Positions 1 through 8,273 of a DNA stretch of 64,000 bases are shown piece after piece. Origin of the DNA: Chelatococcus sp. HY11 (GTDB taxonomy: Bacteria; Pseudomonadota; Alphaproteobacteria; Rhizobiales; Beijerinckiaceae); the NCBI RefSeq assembly GCF_018398335.1, contig NZ_JAHBRX010000003.1, forward strand, positions 62,001 to 126,000, in the 5' to 3' direction. Under the pieces are notes generated by a model. It was not told the origin of the DNA. It saw nothing but the letters and a program-made list of their open reading frames with translations, and ran no database searches. The translations under genes and the position numbers were made by a program. The stretch's first letter is position 1. Each line of letters opens with the position of its first letter.

Positions 1-853
1 GATGCAGGACCGTTGCAGCCAGCACGGTGTGCCGGCGTTCGGGGTTGAGGTCGCGTAAATGCTGTGCGCTCATCCGCATCCCTTCCGCGGCGAGTTCATC
101 AAAAACCTTGGCCGGAATGCGCTCCATCAGTTCCATTGGCAGGTTCAGGGACCGAAGAAACTGAACGCGTTCGGCTATCCTGTCGAGATTGATGGCGGTA
201 GGCGACAATGCCGGTGTTCTGGCCCACGCGAGGATGGTCACATTCGTCCCCTCACGCGGGTCGAGAAGTTTGTCGAGGTCACGCTTCTGGCCTTCCAAGA
301 GCCCGCCAGCCAAGGCCCGGTGAGCGATGCGGATGCCGCGCCGGATTGCAACGTGGATGATGGCTTCGAGTGCTCCGCGCGCCGGCAGGAGAATTCGCCG
401 GCGTCGCAATTCCTCCACAACCATATCCGCCAAAACATCGGCCCGGCGCAGGGTTTGCGCCGCGGGCGTCAGCCAGCCGGTCAGTGCCCTCACGTCCGAA
501 GGCGCAAATGGGCGCATCTTCATTTTCTCGAACAGCAGGGCGAGGTGCTCGCGGCGTGTCTGCGGACGTTCGAAATATCGGTCGATCTCGCGATGATCGG
601 CACCGATCTGCCGCGCCAGGAACCGCAAGACGCCGGAAGGCAGGATCTCACCATCCGCGAGTGGTCGGCCTGGAAATCGCAGCATCGCCAGAACGCAGGC
701 CAGGCCCAGCCGATTCGACGCCTTGTTCTGTCGCATGACCAGATCGAGATCCGACTGGTCCAGCGTGTAGTGCTTGGCGATCTCCCTATCCTCATCCGGG
801 ATCGTGGTTACCTGGCACCACCATGTTTCGCTCAGCAATACTCTTCGAGCCAT
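1..853 (-). CDS. tnpA: Tn3-family transposase, N-terminal part (runs off window)
   Basis: The gene starts with ATG at 851-853 on the minus strand and is open to the window edge, giving about 284 residues. These are identical to the first 284 of the complete 988-aa transposase at 43689-46655. Tn3-family transposases bind the terminal inverted repeats and carry out replicative transposition. The visible part is the N-terminal DNA-binding region (DUF4158-type); the DDE catalytic domain would lie outside the window. Whether the gene is intact cannot be judged here. Confidence 0.88.
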   Translation of the reverse strand, partial: MARRVLLSETWWCQVTTIPDEDREIAKHYTLDQSDLDLVMRQNKASNRLGLACVLAMLRFPGRPLADGEILPSGVLRFLARQIGADHREIDRYFERPQTRREHLALLFEKMKMRPFAPSDVRALTGWLTPAAQTLRRADVLADMVVEELRRRRILLPARGALEAIIHVAIRRGIRIAHRALAGGLLEGQKRDLDKLLDPREGTNVTILAWARTPALSPTAINLDRIAERVQFLRSLNLPMELMERIPAKVFDELAAEGMRMSAQHLRDLNPERRHTVLAATVLH

Positions 854-1012
854 TCACTCACCTCTCAGCGCGGACGCTGCACCGAAATGGAAAATGCCTG
901 TTCGGCAAACGGTCGTTTTGCGGCTTCCACAGATTTGGTCCGTAAACCTTGTCATGCAACGGCAAATCGGACATTGTCCGAGTTCAACGAGAAAGCGGAC
1001 AAGCCACACCTC
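854..1012. promoter_or_regulatory. Tn3 res / divergent promoter region (copy A)
   Basis: This 159-bp gap lies between the divergent transposase and resolvase starts, the usual place for the res site and the shared promoters in this family. It contains the perfect palindrome TCGGACATTGTCCGA at about 967-981, a plausible resolvase crossover or binding site. The sequence is identical in the second copy. Function is inferred from position and symmetry. Confidence 0.55.
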
Positions 1013-1594
1013 ATGACCTCGATCGGCTACGCAAGGGTATCCACCGGCGACCAGGATACGGCGCTTCAACTCGATGCGCTGCGCAAGACGGGTTGCGAGA
1101 AGCTGTTCGAAGACAAGGCATCGGGTGTGAAAACCGATCGGCCGGGGCTGACCGAAGCCGTGCGCTATGCTCGGGACGGCGACACGCTTACGGTCTGGAA
1201 GCTCGATCGCCTCGGTCGATCGATGAAGCACCTGATCGAGATCGTCACCGAGTTGGAATCCAAGGGTATCGGCTTCCGCTCTATCACCGAGAACATCGAC
1301 ACCACGACATCTGGCGGTCGCCTGGTCTTCCATCTGTTCGGAGCGCTGGCCCAGTTCGAACGCGATCTCATCCGGGAAAGAACCCGCGCCGGACTGCAGG
1401 CAGCAGAGGATCGGGGTCGACGCGGAGGCCGCCAGGCGGTTGTAACACCGGAGAAGCTCGCAAAGGCTCGTCAGCATCTGGCTGCCGGTCTCAATGTCCG
1501 CGAAGCCGCCGCCCGCGTAAAGATCGGAAAGACCGCGCTCTATGAAGCGCTCAAAGCCGAAAAATCAGCCGCACCCACCGTCAAACCGGCGTGA
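1013..1594 (+). CDS. tnpR: Serine resolvase/invertase of Tn3-family transposon
   Basis: A 193-aa small serine recombinase. The N-terminus reads MTSIGYARVSTGDQ, with the nucleophile Ser10 in the YARVST motif. The catalytic domain continues with KLDRLGRS and a long E-helix segment containing QFERDLIRERT, followed by a C-terminal helix-turn-helix (residues about 150-183). It would resolve cointegrates at the adjacent res site. ATG 1013 is chosen because the catalytic domain begins there; the frame is open upstream to base 59, but that part is antisense to tnpA. The protein is identical to the copy at 42948-43529. Confidence 0.93.
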   Translation: MTSIGYARVSTGDQDTALQLDALRKTGCEKLFEDKASGVKTDRPGLTEAVRYARDGDTLTVWKLDRLGRSMKHLIEIVTELESKGIGFRSITENIDTTTSGGRLVFHLFGALAQFERDLIRERTRAGLQAAEDRGRRGGRQAVVTPEKLAKARQHLAAGLNVREAAARVKIGKTALYEALKAEKSAAPTVKPA

Positions 1595-1615
1595 GTTCTT
1601 AATGCGTTCTCAAAA

Positions 1616-1650
1616 GTCGGACAGATTCATCACTTTCGTGTCGTGACGCC
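1616..1650. repeat. Terminal inverted repeat of Tn3-family copy A
   Basis: Read from the transposon outside inwards, the repeat starts GGCGTCACGACACGAAAGTG and ends at the GTCGGAC block. It matches the ends of the second copy (42892-42926 and 46675-46709), with one base differing from the latter. Confidence 0.88.
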
Positions 1651-1789
1651 GCAGAGGCTTGTCGACAAAACTGTGTTCCCGAAGCGCCTCGGCTATGCCG
1701 AGGAATTTGCGATCTCGCCTTGCACATCATGGAGAACCGCTTCATGATCCGCTTCGGTGATCCGCTTCGATGCCGGATCCCGCGTCTAA
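1651..1789 (+). pseudogene. C-terminal remnant of an SDR (HSD10/3-hydroxyacyl-CoA dehydrogenase-like)
   Basis: Directly outside the Tn3 repeat, translation gives DKTVFPKRLGYAEEFA. A frame change then gives LALHIMEN and a further change gives VIRFDAGSRV followed by TAA at 1787-1789. Together these match the usual C-terminus of type-2 3-hydroxyacyl-CoA dehydrogenases (PFPKRLG, EFA, HIxEN, VIRLDGA). The gene has lost everything upstream to the transposon and carries at least two frame disruptions, so it cannot be functional. The assignment rests on a short match. Confidence 0.6.
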
Positions 1790-1824
1790 CGCGGCACAGG
1801 TTTCGCCGCAGCGTCGAGCCGGAA

Positions 1825-2628
1825 TCAGTGGGCGGTTGCGCCCGCGTCGACGAAGAGCGTTGTCCCGGTCACAAGTGAAGCCATATCACTGACGCAGAAG
1901 AGAGCGGCCTGCGCGATGTCGTCCTCATCAGCAACACGCCCCAGCGGCAACTGTCTGGCGAGCGTTGCTTCAAGCTGCGCCGCCTGCCCCTGAGCGTCTC
2001 CGGCGTGGCGCGCCTTGATTCCCGGTGTCGGAACGAGCGTCGGTGCGATCGAGAGAACACGGATGCCGCGCGGCCCGAGTTCGATTGCAAGGCTCTTGGT
2101 CAGACCAACCACGCCATGTTTGCTGGCCGTGTAATGTGCCAGCCCGGCCCGGCCACGATACCCGGAGACAGACGAAATATTCAGGATGACGCGCCCCGCG
2201 TTTTGGAAAGCGATCATACGACGCGCCGCCTCCTGCGCACCGAGGAAAGTTCCTCGAAGATTGACCGCGATGACTTTGTCCCATTCGGACACGTCCATAT
2301 CGAGGAATTGTGAAACGGGATAAATTCCCGCATTGTTGACCCACACGGTCAAGGGTCCGGTTGCTTTCTCTGCGCATTCTGCGAACACTCGGATAGCGGC
2401 AGGGTCGCTGACGTCAAGTGCACCACCATAGGTCCTGACACCGAAGCTCGCAGCCAACGCGCTCGCAACGACTTCTGCCGCGGCACCATCGAGGTCGCCG
2501 ATTGCAACGGCCGCGCCGGCTTCCGCTAGGCGTGCAGCGATCGCTCGTCCAATGCCCCGGGCCCCGCCCGTAATGACGGCATTCCGTCCGTCGAGCCGCA
2601 GCAGGTCGGAAGCCGGCTTGTCAAACAT
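1825..2628 (-). CDS. Short-chain dehydrogenase/reductase (SDR)
   Basis: A 267-aa classical SDR, an NAD(P)-dependent oxidoreductase. It has the cofactor motif TGGARGIG (residues 20-27), NNAG near 98-101, and a catalytic Ser near 153 with Tyr166 and Lys170 (YTASK). ATG 2626-2628 is preferred over the longer frame to 2685 because it sits 5 bases after the upstream YciI-like stop and is followed directly by the SDR fold. It is the last gene of the minus-strand block and probably acts on a hydroxyacyl-CoA or alcohol intermediate. The substrate cannot be told. Confidence 0.88.
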   Translation of the reverse strand: MFDKPASDLLRLDGRNAVITGGARGIGRAIAARLAEAGAAVAIGDLDGAAAEVVASALAASFGVRTYGGALDVSDPAAIRVFAECAEKATGPLTVWVNNAGIYPVSQFLDMDVSEWDKVIAVNLRGTFLGAQEAARRMIAFQNAGRVILNISSVSGYRGRAGLAHYTASKHGVVGLTKSLAIELGPRGIRVLSIAPTLVPTPGIKARHAGDAQGQAAQLEATLARQLPLGRVADEDDIAQAALFCVSDMASLVTGTTLFVDAGATAH

Positions 2629-2633
2629 TTCGC

Positions 2634-2930
2634 TCACAGGAAACTCTGGCCGGCAAAGAATGCCTTGCGCCAACGACTGATCCAATACTGCCCATAGATG
2701 CCTCCCGTGAAAAACGGATCCTTTGCGACAAAGTCCTCAGCGACCCTGCGGTCGTCAGTATCGATAATGATGACGCCGCCATGACCGGTGTTTCCGTCAT
2801 CCGTCAGCAGGCCACCGCTGGCAAGCACATCGGGGGCATGCGCCCGAATATAGTCGATATGCGCGCTGCGGAGTTCCAGCCGGAGGTTTTCACTGTTCTC
2901 GCGGTCAAAGAAAATGATGGCATAAGGCAT
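2634..2930 (-). CDS. YciI-like protein
   Basis: A 98-aa protein starting MPYAIIFFDRENS. It has the small ferredoxin-like YciI fold pattern: an N-terminal strand, a helix with RxxHIDYIRAH (His24), a GGLL turn and a C-terminal DPFFTGGIYGQYWI segment. YciI-family proteins are often found with catabolic genes and have been proposed as small accessory enzymes; their role is mostly unknown. It lies between two SDR genes with gaps of 5 bases or fewer, so it is almost certainly co-transcribed with them. Confidence 0.8.
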   Translation of the reverse strand: MPYAIIFFDRENSENLRLELRSAHIDYIRAHAPDVLASGGLLTDDGNTGHGGVIIIDTDDRRVAEDFVAKDPFFTGGIYGQYWISRWRKAFFAGQSFL

Positions 2931-2934
2931 TCTG

Positions 2935-3687
2935 CTAACCCGGCTTTGGCAGAAATTTAGCGGAAGACCAGCCGCCGTCTACGGGCATGATCACCCCGCT
3001 GACGAAACTGGCCGCGTCCGAAGCCAGGAAAGCGCAGACCTCGGCGATTTCCTCGGCCCGCCCCGGCCGGCCGAGGGGGCAGCCCTCGATCATCATCCGG
3101 CGGAACCAAGCATTCTCGTTGAGCCTCTCTTCCGTTAAGGGCGTCGCTATCAGACCCGGCGCCACGGCGTTAACCCGAATCCCATCTCGCCCGTGCTCCG
3201 CAGCTAGCTGCAATGTCATACCGGAGAGTCCCGCTTTCGACACGGAGTAGGCCGAAGAGCCCGCCGCCCCTCGAAGCCCGAACACGGACGAAACATTGAC
3301 GATTGCGCCACCGCGCCCCTTCATTCGCGCGATCGCGGCGCGGCAGAGGGCGAAAGGCGCCACAACGTTGACTCGCAGGTATCGTTGGAGATCGTCATCT
3401 GAGGTCTCGCTGATCGGACGGGCATCGCCAATGCCCGCGTTGTTGATCAAGATATCGAGGTCAGTCGCCGCAGCATGCGAGACAGCTTCCTCTGCAGCTC
3501 CAGACTCGGCAAGGTCGAGCGCCAATGCCGTAAAGCCTGTCCGACCTGTAAGCTCCAAAGGAGCATCTGCTCGGTCGACTCCGAGAACGCGGGCGCCCTG
3601 ATCAAGAAAGAGTGATGCGATCGCCTTACCGATGCCGGAAGAACTGCCCGTTACGATTGCCGATTTATCGCGAAGACCTCTGGCCAT
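2935..3687 (-). CDS. Short-chain dehydrogenase/reductase (SDR)
   Basis: A 250-aa classical SDR with TGSSSGIG (13-20), NNAG (82-85), catalytic Ser133 and Tyr147/Lys151 (YSVSK), and a GG near the C-terminus typical of FabG-like SDRs. ATG 3685-3687 is chosen because an AGGAG ribosome-binding site precedes it by about five bases; the frame extends to 3762 without support. It heads a three-gene group (SDR, YciI-like, SDR), separated from the next upstream gene by about 145 bases that may hold its own promoter. Substrate unknown. Confidence 0.88.
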   Translation of the reverse strand: MARGLRDKSAIVTGSSSGIGKAIASLFLDQGARVLGVDRADAPLELTGRTGFTALALDLAESGAAEEAVSHAAATDLDILINNAGIGDARPISETSDDDLQRYLRVNVVAPFALCRAAIARMKGRGGAIVNVSSVFGLRGAAGSSAYSVSKAGLSGMTLQLAAEHGRDGIRVNAVAPGLIATPLTEERLNENAWFRRMMIEGCPLGRPGRAEEIAEVCAFLASDAASFVSGVIMPVDGGWSSAKFLPKPG

Positions 3688-3833
3688 TAAGAACTCCTGT
3701 TGTCGCTCGCCTGCTTGCCGCAAAGAACACGATTGTCTGCTCGTTGCCCGGCGCGGCCCCATCCGTCACCTGCGTCCGCCGCGCATTTTGCGACTTTGTG
3801 ATCGGATGATCCTTAGCGCTTTCTCACCCCCCT

Positions 3834-4802
3834 TCAACACAAAGGTTCGCCGGCCATCGCCGCTGCCAGGCGGTCTAGCCTAATCGGTAGATGAAGCCGC
3901 AACGCGGCAAGGCGCAGGTCCGGCACTTTCCCACTGTCGAAAGCGCGTGTCGCGGAAAGCGCGTAGTAGGAGAGGCGCAGAAAAGCGAGCACGCGATGCC
4001 AATGGAGTGCATCTGAATCGATGTCGATTCCAGTGCGCTCGGCATAGCGTTTCAGCAATGGTGCCTCGTCTACCCCGGGAGGTTCCCAAACCGGGATAAA
4101 GCACCAGACGAGGTCGGCGAGCGGATCTCCGGGGGCAGCCATTTCCCAATCGAGAATGCCCGTAATGCGGCCCTCATCGACGACCATATTCCCCATGCGA
4201 TAATCACCATGGACGATGGCGCGACGCGGCTGCATCTTCGGTTGGTGCCGAGCAAGCCACCAAAGTGCGGCGTCCATCACGGGTGGGAGGGGAGATAGCC
4301 GCCTCGCCAATCGTTCAAGGCCGCGGTAATCCATCAGCGAGGACGGTTCCGAGTGCGCGAGCGGCGTCTGGTCGACATCAATGGCGTGGAGGCCAGCCAA
4401 GGCGTCAATCGCTTGTTCCGCCAAACAATGTCGGACGTCAGTGTCAAGCGCCTCCCAGCCCACCGGAACGGACCCGGGCGCTCGTGCCATGACAATAAAT
4501 GGGCATCCAAAGAGGTTGTCGTGCCCGTCGTCATGCCACAGCAGTTCCGGCACGGGGAGGTGATGACCGGCAACCACCTGCAAAGCCAATCGCTGCGCAA
4601 GGATGGAACGCCCGCCGGAAGCCGCCGTGGGTAAGCGGAGGACGATGGGCCGCAGCTCAGCGCCATCACGAAGGGTTCCGAGCCACGTTATCTGCGAGAG
4701 ACCGACGGTGGTGCGTGCCTCGATTATAACATCATGCAAGGCGCCGTGTGCGGCGAACCAGGCCCCGAGCCGCTCGGCAATGTCCTTACGTGGATCAGCC
4801 AC
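3834..4802 (-). CDS. Aminoglycoside-phosphotransferase-fold kinase (APH family)
   Basis: A protein of about 322 aa with the APH/choline-kinase-fold catalytic loop HGDYRMGN and the metal-binding segment ILDWEMA. Catabolic members of this family are often encoded next to acyl-CoA dehydrogenases or ligases and are thought to phosphorylate hydroxylated intermediates; resistance is not implied. A GTG start at 4800-4802 overlaps the TGA of the upstream DUF6285-like gene (GTGGCTGA) and is preferred over ATG 4841, which lies deep inside that gene. Translational coupling is likely. Confidence 0.82.
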   Translation of the reverse strand: MADPRKDIAERLGAWFAAHGALHDVIIEARTTVGLSQITWLGTLRDGAELRPIVLRLPTAASGGRSILAQRLALQVVAGHHLPVPELLWHDDGHDNLFGCPFIVMARAPGSVPVGWEALDTDVRHCLAEQAIDALAGLHAIDVDQTPLAHSEPSSLMDYRGLERLARRLSPLPPVMDAALWWLARHQPKMQPRRAIVHGDYRMGNMVVDEGRITGILDWEMAAPGDPLADLVWCFIPVWEPPGVDEAPLLKRYAERTGIDIDSDALHWHRVLAFLRLSYYALSATRAFDSGKVPDLRLAALRLHLPIRLDRLAAAMAGEPLC

Positions 4803-5100
4803 CGGTGACTTTCCCCCAGTCGACAGGCAAGACGGCTTCACGGTCTAGCGTTGCAAGGGATCGCGCCGCTGAGATGATCCCGGCCTCCTCGCCGGCGGCG
4901 AGCGCCTCTGCAAGCGCGGTCCGTCTTTGCAATCGTTCCTTAGCGGCGATCTGCTCTCGCCCTATGTGGCGGATAACCGCGGCAAGGCTGAAGACCTGTG
5001 CCCGCAATTCCGGCTCGGTCAGTCGTTCCGCTAGTCCCTCTGTTGTGAGGGCAACGCGCTCGAGGTCCATCGTGGGCCAGGCTGTGGGCGTGTCTGTCAA
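4795..5100 (-). CDS. DUF6285-like protein
   Basis: A 101-aa, mainly helical, charged protein beginning MTDTPTAWPTMDLERVAL. Length, helix pattern and position directly before an APH-type kinase match the DUF6285 group, which is commonly linked to such kinases. Its ATG overlaps the stop of the preceding gene by four bases (5097-5100), and its own stop overlaps the kinase start, so the three genes form one tight transcription unit. It may be a partner subunit of the kinase; this is inference from linkage. Confidence 0.65.
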   Translation of the reverse strand: MTDTPTAWPTMDLERVALTTEGLAERLTEPELRAQVFSLAAVIRHIGREQIAAKERLQRRTALAEALAAGEEAGIISAARSLATLDREAVLPVDWGKVTGG

Positions 5101-6125
5101 CGGGCACCCTCCGGACGATAGCGCGCATGCGCTCCCAATCCTGTTTCGACATAGCCGTTGCCCACGCGGCCATCACACTCGAACGTTGCGCCATTGTCGA
5201 AAAGCCCTTGCCAGGCCGTCAGTACGCCAGGATCAGACATATCGAGACGGTTGGTCCCTGGATCACTGCGGCCCAGGACCGATGTGTAACCGACGCTTTC
5301 CATGAAAAGGCGCCCATCGACCCGGAACCCGATGCGGCTTTGACGGCCTGATTCGAAAGTGACGGCGAATCTACCCTCGTGCGCTAACAGGTCGTCGAAT
5401 TTGATGTCGTGAGAGATATTGACTGCTCGGTCGCTGATGCCGTCTTTGTTCATCGTCCAACCACTCGTCAGCATGCGCTCACCGTGGGCGTTCTCATAAA
5501 GCAGCATGTAAATCGACTCGTCCGCCAGTTCGCAGCCGCAGAACACATGCATGCCGCGCTGTGCGGCTCCCTCATGCTTGCGCAGGCCCCAGCCACGATC
5601 CCGAAAGCCCATTACATGTTCGTAGCGGCGTTCTTCGCCGTCGGCGACGACAACGCCCGAATAGATTCCGGATTGGAAGAAATGCATGTAATCGGTGACA
5701 ACCTCTCCATGCCGCTCGATCCGGTTCCGCGGACCCTCGATAGCTGGAAAGCGTGCGACGTATGTGAGGTCGAACGAGAACGGGCACGATGCGTCGTCGA
5801 GAATGAGACGCACGCGCCGGAGCGGTTCCACCACCTCGATTCGTATGCTGCCCACTGAGGGCGTATCAGGGCTATCTCCCTGTCGAAACTCCTCGCGGGT
5901 CCGCTGGGCATATTGCAGGCGACCGGTGTTCAGCCCCGCTTTTGCCGTCTGATGACCGGCATGGGGATTGACCGCCCGACCCGCTCCGAGCACCCAACCA
6001 TCTCCGAAATTGACGAGATGCCAGCAGCGTTCGGCCCAGCCAGGTTGCTGATGCGCAGTGACAATCGCCGGCGCAACCAACTGGTGTCCGTAAGCCTCAT
6101 CGGCATCCGTGATCCGCGACATCAT
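5097..6125 (-). CDS. Conserved protein, DUF7064/7065-like beta-rich fold
   Basis: A 342-aa protein with no signal peptide or membrane segment. It is rich in aromatic residues and alternating beta-type stretches (CWHLVNFGDGWVLG near the start, YMHFFQSGIYSG, VMGFRDRGWGLR). This resembles the lipocalin/CrtC-like DUF7064-DUF7065 group found in lipid and terpenoid degradation clusters. The ATG overlaps the ligase stop (ATGA). It could be a hydratase-like or binding protein for a hydrophobic substrate. The family call is from memory of sequence features and no catalytic residue is assigned. Confidence 0.55.
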   Translation of the reverse strand: MMSRITDADEAYGHQLVAPAIVTAHQQPGWAERCWHLVNFGDGWVLGAGRAVNPHAGHQTAKAGLNTGRLQYAQRTREEFRQGDSPDTPSVGSIRIEVVEPLRRVRLILDDASCPFSFDLTYVARFPAIEGPRNRIERHGEVVTDYMHFFQSGIYSGVVVADGEERRYEHVMGFRDRGWGLRKHEGAAQRGMHVFCGCELADESIYMLLYENAHGERMLTSGWTMNKDGISDRAVNISHDIKFDDLLAHEGRFAVTFESGRQSRIGFRVDGRLFMESVGYTSVLGRSDPGTNRLDMSDPGVLTAWQGLFDNGATFECDGRVGNGYVETGLGAHARYRPEGAR

Positions 6126-7744
6126 GGTACCCCCGTGCCGAAAGCCTGTTCTTCCAGAAACCGTTCACGAAGCTTGTGCTTCATGACTTTGGTCGCTGAC
6201 ATGGGCCACTCCGTTACGAAGCGCACATGACGCGGAATCTTGTAACGGGCGATCTTGCCTTCGCAGTAAGCGAGCAATTCCTTCGCGGTGAGCTTGTGAC
6301 CGCTCATCAGCTCAATGAACGCAACGGGGACCTCGCCCATCCTTTCATCTGGCGTGCCGATCACTTGTGCGACCTTCACAGCGGGATGAGAGCATAGGAA
6401 CGACTCGACCTCGAGTGCCGAAACATTCTCGCCACCGACCTTCAATTGGTCCTTAAATCGCCCATGGAACCGCAGGCGGCCATTCATGTCCAGCGATCCA
6501 ATATCGCCGGTGCGGAAGAAGCCGTCCTCCGTAAAACTTTTTGCCGTCATTTCCGGATCGTTGAAATAGCCGTCGAAGAGGCCGACGCCCCGGATTTCGA
6601 TTTCGCCGCGTTCCTCGGTAGACACTGGACGGCGTGTCTCGGAATCGACGACCCGGAAGTCCCATCCCGGAAGGGCGGTTCCGCAGGTTCTCGTGCGGTC
6701 TTCAAAACTATCGTCGGGAAGGCTGAACGTAACCGCACCACATGCCTCGGTCATTCCGAATGCGCTGCACAAGGTGGCCTGAGGGAATGCGGACTGAACC
6801 TTGAGCTGTACATCTTCAGGTGCGACGCTGAACACGTAGCGCACGCTGTCAAACGATGTCCGGGCAAAACGCGGATGGTCCATGATGGCCAGCGTGATCG
6901 GCGGAAAGAGCGGATAGAAAATAGTCGGCTTCACCGCCTCAATGGTGTCGAACGTCGCGTCTACTTGGAAGTGCGACATTCCGACATAGAATCCTGCCAC
7001 CGAAAACATGGTGGTCATAAACAGGATACCGCCGCAGTGGAACATGGGCAGAGGACACCACCATACGTCGTCGCGCGTTATTTTGTAGCGTCCGGCTAGC
7101 GCCATCGCGGTTCCAACGAACGCACGGCTCGAGATTATGCAGGCCTTGGGGTTGGCTGTAGTCCCTGATGTGTACATTAAGAGAAACGGCGCCTCGGCAC
7201 TAGGGCCTGTTTCCGGGAACCGTGCGGCCTGCGCGCGCTCCCGTAATGCCGATCGGTCGGTAAACGGCTTTCTTGCGGCGCCGAGTAACAGGACCGCCCT
7301 GAGGAAGGGAAACCCTTCGATCTGGAGATTGAGGGGGTCCGTCTCCTTGTCGAGGCCGGGCAGAGCGGCCAGCAAAAGCGCCGGAAAGTCTGCGTGCTCG
7401 GCAACAGCGTCGGTCGTAATGATCGCGGTCATCTGAGAATCGCGGACGACATGGGACGTCTCAAACGATTTGAACCGGGTATTGATCGGGACGGTAACGA
7501 CGCCCAGCATCGCAGCGGCTATCATGGTTTCGACGAATTCGATTGAATTCGGCAAGAGTAAACCAAGCCTATCACCCGATTTTAGGCCGAGGGCGGCCAG
7601 TTCCCGCGCGCGGTCGGAAGCCCCGTTGCAGAGCTCGGCATAGGTTCGGCGCTCGTCGCCAATCTGGATTGCCGTAAAATCGGGACGTTCGGCCGCGGCA
7701 GCACGCACCATCTCGCTGTAGCTCAAAACATCCTTATGCGTCAT
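6122..7744 (-). CDS. Acyl-CoA synthetase (AMP-forming ligase)
   Basis: A 540-aa ANL-superfamily adenylate-forming enzyme that would activate a carboxylic acid to its CoA thioester. It has the P-loop YTSGTTANPK (residues 191-200), FGMTEACG, a C-terminal hinge GRFKDQLKVGGENV and a conserved Lys in ATKVMKHKL near the end. ATG 7744 overlaps the stop of the SnoaL-like gene (ATGA, 7741-7744), which decides the start over the longer frame to 7801. It is the likely entry enzyme of this pathway. Substrate chain type is unknown. Confidence 0.92.
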   Translation of the reverse strand: MTHKDVLSYSEMVRAAAAERPDFTAIQIGDERRTYAELCNGASDRARELAALGLKSGDRLGLLLPNSIEFVETMIAAAMLGVVTVPINTRFKSFETSHVVRDSQMTAIITTDAVAEHADFPALLLAALPGLDKETDPLNLQIEGFPFLRAVLLLGAARKPFTDRSALRERAQAARFPETGPSAEAPFLLMYTSGTTANPKACIISSRAFVGTAMALAGRYKITRDDVWWCPLPMFHCGGILFMTTMFSVAGFYVGMSHFQVDATFDTIEAVKPTIFYPLFPPITLAIMDHPRFARTSFDSVRYVFSVAPEDVQLKVQSAFPQATLCSAFGMTEACGAVTFSLPDDSFEDRTRTCGTALPGWDFRVVDSETRRPVSTEERGEIEIRGVGLFDGYFNDPEMTAKSFTEDGFFRTGDIGSLDMNGRLRFHGRFKDQLKVGGENVSALEVESFLCSHPAVKVAQVIGTPDERMGEVPVAFIELMSGHKLTAKELLAYCEGKIARYKIPRHVRFVTEWPMSATKVMKHKLRERFLEEQAFGTGVP

Positions 7745-8130
7745 GCCTTTACCTCGCCCGAGTCGGAGAGCAGCCGTCGGACATGGGCGATGTCGTACCA
7801 TGTGACCAGTCGAGCGATCCGGCCCTCCCTGATGTCAAAAACGTCGAGCGCCTCAAATGTGACCCGCTGATTCGCATTGGTCGTTCCTGTGAAATTAATC
7901 TCAATGGCAAGACAACCCTCGCCCCGCATGCGACGGCCTGGCTGGTCATGATGCTCGCGCCAGGGATCGAACATGCCGCGGAAATACTCCAGGGCGGCAG
8001 CGCGCCCAAGACGCGGCTTCGCTCCAACTGCTCGGTGATCGCAGTTCTCGGCTAGAAGATCGCCTAGTCCATCCCAGTTCTCGTTATTCACATATTCAAA
8101 GTAGAGATCAACGATCCGATCGTCATTCAT
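7741..8130 (-). CDS. SnoaL-like / nuclear-transport-factor-2-fold protein
   Basis: A 129-aa protein with the NTF2/SnoaL pattern: an N-terminal helix (DDRIVDLYFEYVNNENW), a conserved Phe/Arg region and paired strands (VTFEALDVFDIREGRI). Members are small hydrolases, isomerases or binding proteins. The start at ATG 8130 follows a GGGGGAG ribosome-binding site; a GTG 15 bases upstream overlaps that site and is less likely. It is the first gene of the minus-strand block and is coupled to the ligase. Its promoter should lie in 8131-8273, facing away from the divergent SDR. Confidence 0.78.
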   Translation of the reverse strand: MNDDRIVDLYFEYVNNENWDGLGDLLAENCDHRAVGAKPRLGRAAALEYFRGMFDPWREHHDQPGRRMRGEGCLAIEINFTGTTNANQRVTFEALDVFDIREGRIARLVTWYDIAHVRRLLSDSGEVKA

Positions 8131-8273
8131 CTCAGACTCCCCCACGCTCCGTCATAAAACCGGAGCGTGCATCATCCTGCTGGAAAGACAGATTGAGACC
8201 TATCGCAAGATAGGCCTAACCCGCATTCGCAATCTGAAACGATGTGGTGATAGTTTTTGCGATGGAGAACAGT

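Larger units (their letters stand above)
1..1650. mobile_element. Tn3-family transposon, copy A (partial at window edge)
   Basis: The segment is the reverse complement of 42892-44541: the resolvase and the first about 284 codons of the transposase translate identically to that copy. It ends at 1650 with a 35-bp terminal inverted repeat and runs off the window at base 1. The transposase points left and the resolvase right, so its resolvase end faces the catabolic region, as in the second copy. The five bases outside the repeat (GCAGA) cannot be compared with the other end, which lies outside the window. Confidence 0.9.

Noticed and set aside
59-1012. Long plus-strand open frame upstream of and in frame with the resolvase
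   Set aside because: It is antisense to the Tn3 transposase gene; the resolvase domain itself begins at ATG 1013.
3834-4802. Aminoglycoside resistance gene
   Set aside because: The kinase has the APH fold motifs but sits in a CoA-dependent catabolic operon with a DUF6285-like protein, so resistance is not supported.
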